Notes under the pieces: model-generated
Told to the model about the DNA's origin: nothing
What the model saw: the letters and a program-made list of their open reading frames with translations, nothing else
Database searches by the model: none
In this document: piece by piece, positions 31,998 through 38,641 of the stretch
Layout: the number at the start of each line of letters is the position of its first letter
Position numbering within the stretch: position 1 is the first letter of the stretch
NCBI GenBank assembly: GCA_045807785.1
Contig: JBJMGS010000003.1
Span: 1 to 43,986, forward strand
Length of the DNA stretch: 43,986 nt
Direction: 5' to 3'
DNA from: JAIVGV01 sp045807785
Lineage (GTDB): Bacteria; Acidobacteriota; Blastocatellia; Pyrinomonadales; Pyrinomonadaceae
Position numbers and translations under genes: made by a program

Positions 31998-32945
31998 GAA
32001 ATCGCATGGCGACGCGAGTGCGGGCGTGGGCGCGGGCACGGTGTCGCGGAATTTGACGGACTGTCGGCGCAGCGCGGCGACGCGCGCTGCGACCTCTGTG
32101 GGCGTGAGCGCCGACTTCGCCTCGAAGAAAACCCAGTCGATGTCTTCGTCGTACTGTCGCGCGCCTTCAACCTTCGCCGCGCCGTCTTTGATGAACCACA
32201 GGTTGAAGTTGATCGACATGAGCGACTCCGGGTAGAAGCGTTCGCCGTGCTCAACCTGTTGCACGCCGTCAACAAAATACTTCACCTTGCCGTCACTGAC
32301 CTGCGTGATGAGCGTGTGCCACCCGGCGCGTGTGCCGTGCGTCAGGTTAAAGACGTTATCTTTCTTCCAGTTCGGCTCCGGGCTGAAGGTCTCCCAGGTC
32401 GTCTCGTACAGAGAAGCTCCGGCGACGCCCCAGCCGCCGTTCGGCAGGTACTCGAAATCCAGCTCGCTGTAGTCGGCATCCATCGGCGCTTTCAAGGGAC
32501 TGATCGTGTAGAAGCTCTCGACGATCTGATCGCCGCCTCGCCCCACACGCGGCTCGTCCGTGAAGCGCACGCGCGCGGCGTAAGTGCCCTCGAAGTATTT
32601 CCGCTCGTGGCAAATCTGCGTCTGCTTCGTGTGCTCGCCCGTGCCGTCGGTCGAAGAGGTCATGCGAAGTATTCGGTTGCGCGGTGTGTTCGTGTCGTTT
32701 AAGAACGTGACGCCTTCGCGCCACCACGTCGCGCCGGGCACGCCGGGCCAACCCGCTACCGTGCGGACGATCCAGCCGTGCCGCGTCAACTGACTCTGAT
32801 CTGAGTAGCTGAAGTCGTCGAACAGAATTTGCGAGCCGGGCTGTGCCGCGCGCGCCGCTTCCGGCGTCGGCGTGCGACCGCCGCTTTGCGCGAACAACGA
32901 AGCGGCGCACAAGACGATTAGGGGTAGCGTCGCGAAACTCTTCAT
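31995..32945 (-). CDS. Secreted GH16-like concanavalin-fold protein (316 aa)
   Basis: The ATG at 32945 follows AAGGAGAG with seven-base spacing and begins a signal peptide (MKSFATLPLIVLCAASLFAQ). A GTG one codon earlier is too close to the ribosome-binding site. The mature protein has the beta-sandwich pattern of laminarinase-like lectin/glucanase folds, with ILFDDFSYSD near the start, FEGTYAARVRF in the middle and the catalytic-type motif ELDFEY, which fits ExDxE. The order and spacing are those of GH16 relatives, but the rest is divergent, so the substrate is open. It lies between two phosphohexomutase genes on the same strand. The stop codon overlaps a heptamer repeat. Confidence 0.75.
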   Translation of the reverse strand: MKSFATLPLIVLCAASLFAQSGGRTPTPEAARAAQPGSQILFDDFSYSDQSQLTRHGWIVRTVAGWPGVPGATWWREGVTFLNDTNTPRNRILRMTSSTDGTGEHTKQTQICHERKYFEGTYAARVRFTDEPRVGRGGDQIVESFYTISPLKAPMDADYSELDFEYLPNGGWGVAGASLYETTWETFSPEPNWKKDNVFNLTHGTRAGWHTLITQVSDGKVKYFVDGVQQVEHGERFYPESLMSINFNLWFIKDGAAKVEGARQYDEDIDWVFFEAKSALTPTEVAARVAALRRQSVKFRDTVPAPTPALASPCDF

Positions 32946-32992
32946 CACTCATCTCTCCTTCGTCAACCGTCCCTCTCAAACTTATCGAGGGT

Positions 32993-34339
32993 TCAATTGC
33001 CCAGCATGTCGCGCGCCGCATCGAGCAACGCCTGCGCCCGCGCGGGGTCTTCCGCTTCCGCGATGATGCGAATCAGCGACTCGGTGTTCGAGACGCGGAC
33101 GTGTACCCAACCGTCCGGGTACGTGAGCTTGATCCCGTCGGTCTGATCGTACTCGACGCCCTGCCGCGCCAACTCGTCGTACACGCGCTGCATGAGCGAG
33201 TAGATGCGGTTCGGCTCGACGGCGACGTTGCGCTTGATCATCGCGAGGCGCGGCAGACGCGCCGCGAGTTCAGAAAGTCTCTCTCCCGTGAGCGCGAGGT
33301 GTTCGAGGATGAGCCCGACCGCCGCGGCGCTGTCGTGCGTGAGTTGCACGCGCGGGACGACGACGCCGCCGCTGCCCTCGCCGCCGATGACGGCGCGGCT
33401 CTCGATCATCGCCTCGGAGACGAACGGCAGCCCGACCGGCGTGCGCAGCACGGTCGCGCCGTGTCGCGCGGCCACTGCGTCCACCGCGCCGCTCGTCGAG
33501 ACGTTCGTCACGACCGTGCCCGACGCGCGCCCCAGTTGAATCTCGGCACAGACGGCGAGCGTTGCCTCTTCGGAAAGTATCTCGCCCGTTTCCGTGACGA
33601 GCCCCAGCCGCTCGCCGTCCGCGTCGTGCGCGAAGCCGATGTCGGCGTGCCCGGCGGAGACCACGGCGCGCAGTTGCGCCATCGTCTGACGGCGCGGCTC
33701 CGGCGCGTGCGGGAACGGCGCTGTGGGGTCGTCGTTGATGGCGAGCACTTCGCAGCCGAGTTCCCGCAGCCAGCGCGGCGCGAGCAGCGCGCAGGAGCTG
33801 TTGCAGCAATCGACGGCGACCTTCAGACGCCGCGCGCGTATCGCTTCCGTATCGAAGGCGCGGGCGAGAACTTCAAGGTGATGCGTGAGGGCGTCTCGCT
33901 CTTCGACCTTCGTTTGAATGTTCTCCCAAGTCGCTTTGGTGAACTCCGCCTGATGATAGATGTCGAGCAGCTCGTCAGCCTGCTGCGCGTTCAGGTAAAG
34001 CCCGTCGCCGCGCGCGAACTTGAGCGCGTTCCAGGGCTCAGGGTTGTGCCCGGCGGTGATCGAGACGCCACCGTCGGCGCCGAAATGTGCGACGGCGAGT
34101 TGCAGGCTCGGCGTCGGGCAGACGCCGAGATCGATCACCTCGCAGCCCGTCGCGAGCAGCCCGGCGAGCACGGCGGAGTGCGCCATTGGGCCCGAAGAGC
34201 GCGTGTCGCGGCAGACGAGGATGCGCCCCGCGTCGAGGTACGTGGCGAAGGCTTGCGCGAAGCCCACGACTAGCTCCGGCGTGAAGGTTTCGCCGACGAT
34301 GCCGCGGACGCCGCTGATGCCGATCTTGAGCGAGTTCAT
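32993..34339 (-). CDS. Phosphohexomutase paralogue lacking the catalytic serine (448 aa)
   Basis: Length and fold match the alpha-D-phosphohexomutases, and the protein aligns along its whole length with the one at 30524-31885 (ISGVRGIVGETFTP, WNALKF, LLDIYHQ). However, the active-site motif is TAGHNP, with glycine at position 97 (codon GGG) in place of the phospho-accepting serine. The metal loop is DADGER, with glutamate E243 where the third aspartate is expected. The sugar loop GEGSGG and the phosphate loop RVSNTESLIRI are kept. I infer a pseudoenzyme, a regulator of its paralogue, or an enzyme with an altered mechanism. The ATG at 34339 has no evident ribosome-binding site. It is divergent from the GH20 gene. 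Confidence 0.85.
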   Translation of the reverse strand: MNSLKIGISGVRGIVGETFTPELVVGFAQAFATYLDAGRILVCRDTRSSGPMAHSAVLAGLLATGCEVIDLGVCPTPSLQLAVAHFGADGGVSITAGHNPEPWNALKFARGDGLYLNAQQADELLDIYHQAEFTKATWENIQTKVEERDALTHHLEVLARAFDTEAIRARRLKVAVDCCNSSCALLAPRWLRELGCEVLAINDDPTAPFPHAPEPRRQTMAQLRAVVSAGHADIGFAHDADGERLGLVTETGEILSEEATLAVCAEIQLGRASGTVVTNVSTSGAVDAVAARHGATVLRTPVGLPFVSEAMIESRAVIGGEGSGGVVVPRVQLTHDSAAAVGLILEHLALTGERLSELAARLPRLAMIKRNVAVEPNRIYSLMQRVYDELARQGVEYDQTDGIKLTYPDGWVHVRVSNTESLIRIIAEAEDPARAQALLDAARDMLGN

Positions 34340-34429
34340 GTTGCGGGGCGGGAGGATAACAGAAACGGAAGGCGCGGGTCACTGAAATACTTTTCGACGT
34401 CGCTTGTGCCTCACCCGCAAAAGTTTTGA

Positions 34430-34457
34430 TTGACTCGCCCCCACAGTCTGTCTTAAT
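34430..34457 (+). promoter_or_regulatory. Candidate sigma70 promoter of the GH20 gene
   Basis: TTGACT (34430-34435) and CTTAAT (34452-34457) are separated by 16 bases in the 208-base divergent region between the phosphohexomutase and GH20 genes. The expected start would give a leader of about 85 bases before the ATG at 34548. Local AT-richness (CAAAAGTTTTGATTGA) supports it. Confidence 0.45.
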
Positions 34458-34547
34458 GATGTGCCTTCGATTCAAGTTAGTCTCGTTGGCGATTTGCGAG
34501 CGCGTGCGACTTTCGCGTCGCGTCTCATTCTACTCGTCGAGGATCAC

Positions 34548-36683
34548 ATGAAAGCAAACGGCTGCGTCTCAATCCTTCTCATCCTGGCTTGCCTGCTGAA
34601 AGTCGGCGCGCAGACCGCGGGCGCGGATGCGTCGCTCTTCGCCGCGCGGCACAACCTGATGCCCGTCCCCGCATCCGTGCGCTTCAACGCGGGCCGGCTC
34701 GCCGTCACGAAGTCGTTCAGCGTCGCCGCGCGCGGCTTCGTGGACGACAGGCTGCGTGCGGGCGTGGCGCGCGCGGTGCGCCGGCTCGAAGGGCGCACGG
34801 TGCTTGAACTGCCGACGGGACTCGCTTCTGACATGAACGCAGCGACGCTCGTCATCGAATGTCAGAAGGCAGGGCAGCTCGTCCCTTCGGTCGAAGAAGA
34901 CGAATCCTACTCGCTCGAAGTGACGGACAGGCAGGCACTGCTTCGCGCCCCGACGGTCGTCGGCGCTCTGCACGGGCTGGAGACTTTCCTCCAACTCGTC
35001 GCGGGCGACCGCGAAGGCTTCTACGTCCCCGCGGTCGAGATCAAAGACGCGCCGCGCTTCCGCTGGCGCGGGCTGTTGATCGATGTGGGACGGCACTATG
35101 AGCCTCTGGAAGTTCTGAAGCGCAACCTCGACGCGATGGCGGCGGTCAAGCTCAACGTCTTCCACTGGCACCTGTCCGAAGATCAGGGCTTCCGCATCGA
35201 GAGCAAGAAGTTCCCGAAGCTCACCGGCATGGGTTCCGACGGACTCTTCTACACGCAGGACGAAGCGCGCGAGATCATCGCTTACGCGCGCGAGCGCGGC
35301 ATCCGCGTCGTGCCGGAGTTCGACATTCCGGGTCACAGCACGAGCTGGCTCGTCGGCTATCCAGAACTCGGCAGCGCGCCGGGGCCTTACAAGATCGAGC
35401 GCGGCGCAGGCATCTTCGAGCCCGCACTCGATCCGACCAACGAAGAGGTTTACAAATTCCTCGACACGTTCTTCGGCGAGATGGCGGCGCTCTTCCCCGA
35501 CGCCTATCTGCACATCGGCGGCGACGAGAACGAGGGCAAGCAGTGGGATCGTAACCCGCGCATTCAAGCCTTCATGAAAGCGCACGGCATCAAGGACAAC
35601 CGCGCGCTCCAGACCTACTTCAATCAGCGGCTCCTGAAAATTCTCACCAAACACGGCAAGCGCATGATGGGCTGGGACGAAATCTTTCAGCCCAGTCTGC
35701 CGAAGGACGTGGTCATCCACTCCTGGCGCGGCGCCGAATCGCTGGCGGCGGCGGCGAAGCAGGGCTACGACGGCATCCTCTCAGCGGGCTACTACATCGA
35801 TCTCATCTTCCCCGCGTCCGATCATTACAAGGCAGACCCGCTGCCCGAAGGCAACACGCTCACAGCGGCGGAAGCTGCGCACGTGCTCGGCGGCGAGGCG
35901 ACGATGTGGAGCGAATGGGTCTCGCCCGAAACAATAGACTCGCGCATCTGGCCCCGCACCGCCGCCATCGCCGAGAGACTCTGGTCGCCACGCGACGTGA
36001 ACGATACAGAAGACATGTACCGCCGCCTCAGTGTCATCAGCCAGCAACTCGAAGAACTCGGACTGACGCACGAGCGCAATCAGGCGATGATGCTCCGGCG
36101 GCTCGCCGGGGGCAGGGATAGCGCGGCGCTGCAAACGCTTGCCTCCGTCGTCGAGCCCGTGAAGGAGTACCGGCGCCCTGAGGTGCGACCGCAGACGATG
36201 CTCAGCCCTCTGACAGGACTCGTCGATGCGGCGCGACCCGACAGCGGCGCGGCGCGACAGTTCGCGCATGACGTTGACGCGCTACTCTCAGACGCGCCGC
36301 GCTTCGCGTCTCACGCGCGCGACCTTGAGAACACTCTCGTCGCGTGGCGCGACGCGGGTTCGCAGTCGGAAGTCTTGATGAACGAGACGCCCGCGCTCGC
36401 CGAGGCGAAACCGCTCGCCGTGGATTTGTCGCGCGTGAGCGCGGCGGGTCTCGAAGCGCTGTCCTACTTAACGAAGGGCGCCGCGCCTCCGCCGACGTGG
36501 CGCGACTCGCGCCTCGCCGCGCTCGACGAAGCGGCGAAGCCGAAAGCGGCGCTAGAGTTCCCGTTCCTGCCGAGCCTCAGAGAGTTGATCGTCGCGGCGT
36601 CCGAACTACCACAGCTCAAGTCCGCGTCGCCCGCCGACTGGCGCAAGCGCGTGAAGCAGCTCGCCGCTCCCGCCAAGAAATAA
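34548..36683 (+). CDS. Secreted beta-N-acetylhexosaminidase, GH20 (711 aa)
   Basis: This enzyme releases terminal GlcNAc or GalNAc from glycans by substrate-assisted catalysis, probably outside the cytoplasm. I start at the ATG at 34548, six bases after GAGGA, because it opens a signal peptide (MKANGCVSILLILACLLKVG); an upstream in-frame start at 34461 adds only non-signal sequence. A GH20b-type N-terminal domain (about 30-150) is followed by the TIM barrel (from about 160, with FRWRGLLIDVGRHY and NVFHWHLSEDQGFR). The catalytic D326-E327 pair lies in HIGGDENEG. A helical C-terminal extension of over 150 residues follows. It is divergent from the phosphohexomutase gene and may be regulated by the ROK protein. 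Confidence 0.95.
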   Translation: MKANGCVSILLILACLLKVGAQTAGADASLFAARHNLMPVPASVRFNAGRLAVTKSFSVAARGFVDDRLRAGVARAVRRLEGRTVLELPTGLASDMNAATLVIECQKAGQLVPSVEEDESYSLEVTDRQALLRAPTVVGALHGLETFLQLVAGDREGFYVPAVEIKDAPRFRWRGLLIDVGRHYEPLEVLKRNLDAMAAVKLNVFHWHLSEDQGFRIESKKFPKLTGMGSDGLFYTQDEAREIIAYARERGIRVVPEFDIPGHSTSWLVGYPELGSAPGPYKIERGAGIFEPALDPTNEEVYKFLDTFFGEMAALFPDAYLHIGGDENEGKQWDRNPRIQAFMKAHGIKDNRALQTYFNQRLLKILTKHGKRMMGWDEIFQPSLPKDVVIHSWRGAESLAAAAKQGYDGILSAGYYIDLIFPASDHYKADPLPEGNTLTAAEAAHVLGGEATMWSEWVSPETIDSRIWPRTAAIAERLWSPRDVNDTEDMYRRLSVISQQLEELGLTHERNQAMMLRRLAGGRDSAALQTLASVVEPVKEYRRPEVRPQTMLSPLTGLVDAARPDSGAARQFAHDVDALLSDAPRFASHARDLENTLVAWRDAGSQSEVLMNETPALAEAKPLAVDLSRVSAAGLEALSYLTKGAAPPPTWRDSRLAALDEAAKPKAALEFPFLPSLRELIVAASELPQLKSASPADWRKRVKQLAAPAKK

Positions 36684-36689
36684 GCGGGC

Positions 36690-36711
36690 TCATCTTCCGA
36701 GTCGAAGATGA
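36690..36711 (+). terminator. Hairpin after the GH20 gene
   Basis: TCATCTTC (36690-36697) and GAAGATGA (36704-36711) form an eight-base-pair stem with a six-base loop, seven bases past the GH20 stop codon. No T tract follows. It may end or punctuate the GH20 transcript before the AT-rich gene. Confidence 0.45.
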
Positions 36712-36721
36712 AGTCGGAGCG

Positions 36722-37186
36722 ATGTCGAAGAGATGTGAGTCCCTAGGTAAAAACTTTATGCCGTTCTTCTCAGTTGGTTATCCAGAAAAAGAGCGCCTTG
36801 AGGTGACCTTGTTAGGCACGCCGGCTAATCCCAAAACTGAGGGGTATGATTGGATAAAGGCTATGGTTCAAATCGAAGTTGGCGGCTTCAAAGGTGAAGT
36901 TGAGATTTATATGTGTGTCAGTGACATGATTGGTTTCAAGGAGCAGCTTGAGCCTTTATATAAAAGCTTGAAAGGCGTGGCGGAGTTCAAGACAATCGAA
37001 GGGCAGCTATACATCAGAGTCGAAGGTGGTGGTCTTGGACATATTCAAACGACAGGCTATCTTTTAGATGATTTGGCTTCGGGTAACAAACTTGAATTTG
37101 AAATCAAATATGACCAGACACTGCTGTGGCATACAATCTCGGAAATTGATGAGGCATTATTTGAGTTGTCGCAGAAAACAGCCTAA
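36722..37186 (+). CDS. Small AT-rich gene, WapI-type immunity-like protein (154 aa)
   Basis: The product is a soluble cytoplasmic-looking protein with no signal or membrane segment. The pattern VQIEVGGFKGEVEIYMCVSD, then a helix with FKEQLEPLYKSLKGVAEF, then LGHIQTTGYL and a DQTLLWHTISEID ending, resembles immunity proteins of the WapI type that neutralise contact-dependent toxins. I judge this by pattern only. Base composition is strikingly different: three sampled 60-base stretches give 76 G/C of 180 (42%), against about 70% in the GH20 gene, with many A/T-ending codons, so recent acquisition is likely. No toxin gene is next to it. The start is ATG at 36722 (or 36759); the ribosome-binding site GGAG is very close to the first. 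Confidence 0.65.
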   Translation: MSKRCESLGKNFMPFFSVGYPEKERLEVTLLGTPANPKTEGYDWIKAMVQIEVGGFKGEVEIYMCVSDMIGFKEQLEPLYKSLKGVAEFKTIEGQLYIRVEGGGLGHIQTTGYLLDDLASGNKLEFEIKYDQTLLWHTISEIDEALFELSQKTA

Positions 37187-37231
37187 CAACTCACCTCCGG
37201 CATCTAGCTCCTTCGTTCCGACTTCATCGTT
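37187..37231. repeat. Short gap with a copy of the TTCATCG/TTCCG repeat
   Basis: Between the converging immunity-like and cytochrome genes the string TCGTTCCG then ACTTCATCG then TTTCACCTC (about 37212-37237) repeats parts of the element at 51-88. It may be the remnant left at an insertion boundary, since it adjoins the AT-rich gene. Confidence 0.45.
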
Positions 37232-38386
37232 TCACCTCGGCACCGCGTCGCCCGGCTTGACGACGCGAATCCAGTGGTCTGTGAACCTGTAGTGCATCTC
37301 CGGCAGCTCGACCTTGGGCATGTGGCACGTCGCGCACTGCTTAGTGCTGACGGGGCAGGCGGGGGCGTTGCGCGCCTGCGTCCTTATCTCCTTCGCGGTC
37401 GAGAGGTGGCAGGCGAGGCACTTCGAGTCGTAGAAGGCCGTGTCGTGCTGCAACTGGTCGTGCGGGTCGTGGCAGGCGACGCAGCTCATGCGCGGATCGT
37501 CCACGAGGTGTCCGCGGCTGTTGTAGATGCGGTAGGGCTGGAAGCGGATGTTAGCTGCGCCGCCCTGCGCGTCGAGTGACATCACGGTGTCGAAACTCTG
37601 ATGGCATGCGCCGCAAAATTCCTGCGACTGCTCAATCGCGCCGAGTCGGGCCGGGTTGAAGATTTTCAGGTCGCGTAAATCTTTAGACTTCATCGCCGCG
37701 ACGTGTCGCTCACCCGGCCCGTGACAGGCTTCGCAACTGACGCCGGGCGAGGCGTGTTCCAACCCCTGACGCGCGCCGAAGACGACCGCCGTCGCGTGAC
37801 AACTGAAACAACCCCGCGTCGCCTCGTCGCTCAACGGACGACCCAACCCGTCTTCGACCGACACGGGGGCCGCACGCGGATGAAGGATCGTGATGTCGAG
37901 CCCCTTCGACGTTTGAAAATAGCTGACGCGACTCTCGTAGTACGCGCCGTCGTGCCGAAAGATGTAGGTCTGCCCCGCCACGCCCTGCCCGAAGCAGTAG
38001 AGCACAGGCTCTGAGATGGTCGAGACCCCGTCGGTGATCGTGTAGATGGCGTGCTCGCCCTCGCGCGTGATGCGGTAGGTGTAAGCCCCGTTGGTGAAGG
38101 AGAGCGGCGCTCGCGACTTGAGGACTTCACAAGCCGCAGGAGCTTCCGCGGCGTGCGCCATCGGCGTCGCGGCTTGTGCGCTCGACTCTTTCACGTGGCA
38201 CTGCGCGCAGGCGGCTGCGCCCGTGTAGCCGACGCCGGAATAGTCGCGCGCGGGACGCCACCTCGACAGAGGATTCTTCGCTCCCGCCTGTCCCCGCCCG
38301 CTGACGAAAAGCGGCCTCCCGAAATAGACGCAGGCGCAGCCGAGCAGGAAGCAGACGGTCAGACTTTTCTTCAGCCTATCTCTCAT
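37232..38386 (-). CDS. Secreted heptaheme cytochrome c (384 aa)
   Basis: Seven CxxCH heme-binding motifs are visible (starting at residues 60, 193, 218, 258, 302, 323 and 351), spread over a protein with an N-terminal signal or anchor segment (SLTVCFLLGCACVYF). The large gap between the first and second heme holds a beta-rich region of about 130 residues. Further histidines that could serve as distal ligands are frequent. Such multiheme proteins carry electrons in the periplasm or at the cell surface; the redox partner is unknown. The ATG at 38386 has only a weak ribosome-binding site. The gene is convergent with the immunity-like gene and divergent from the GH3 gene, so it is functionally apart from the glycan genes around it. 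Confidence 0.9.
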   Translation of the reverse strand: MRDRLKKSLTVCFLLGCACVYFGRPLFVSGRGQAGAKNPLSRWRPARDYSGVGYTGAAACAQCHVKESSAQAATPMAHAAEAPAACEVLKSRAPLSFTNGAYTYRITREGEHAIYTITDGVSTISEPVLYCFGQGVAGQTYIFRHDGAYYESRVSYFQTSKGLDITILHPRAAPVSVEDGLGRPLSDEATRGCFSCHATAVVFGARQGLEHASPGVSCEACHGPGERHVAAMKSKDLRDLKIFNPARLGAIEQSQEFCGACHQSFDTVMSLDAQGGAANIRFQPYRIYNSRGHLVDDPRMSCVACHDPHDQLQHDTAFYDSKCLACHLSTAKEIRTQARNAPACPVSTKQCATCHMPKVELPEMHYRFTDHWIRVVKPGDAVPR

Positions 38387-38641
38387 TCGAGGCTCTGGGC
38401 GGTGTGTGATTGGGTGCGACTTAAGGATAGCCGCACACCTTCGAAGGTCGCTACATCTTGTACCGTCGCCCGAGGCTTTGTCGAGAGTCGCTCTTTCGCT
38501 GCTGACGCCGCGCCGAGTCTTGCCTCGGAGAGTTCGCCCGCGCCGCGAGCAAAATTTTGCTTGTACAAAAGGGCTCTATCAAAGAGAATGTGCGGCGCCA
38601 GTTCCTAGCGAGCTTCTTTCCTGAAGGACGAACGGATAACT
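38387..38641. other. 255-base divergent region between cytochrome and GH3 genes
   Basis: No gene is present. A perfect 14-base palindrome AGCAAAATTTTGCT (38548-38561) overlaps by one base a second palindrome TTGTACAA (38561-38568). GAAGGA, about 12 bases before the GH3 ATG, is its ribosome-binding site. Confidence 0.5.
38548..38568. promoter_or_regulatory. Candidate operator: overlapping palindromes upstream of GH3
   Basis: AGCAAAATTTTGCT is fully self-complementary and is joined to TTGTACAA, also self-complementary, in otherwise GC-rich surroundings. The site is about 75-95 bases before the GH3 start. A dimeric regulator is plausible; which one cannot be told from the sequence. Confidence 0.4.

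Noticed and set aside
32843..34273. 476-codon plus-strand open frame opposite the mutase paralogue
   Set aside because: Same type of GC shadow; the minus strand carries phosphohexomutase loops and sensible codon use.
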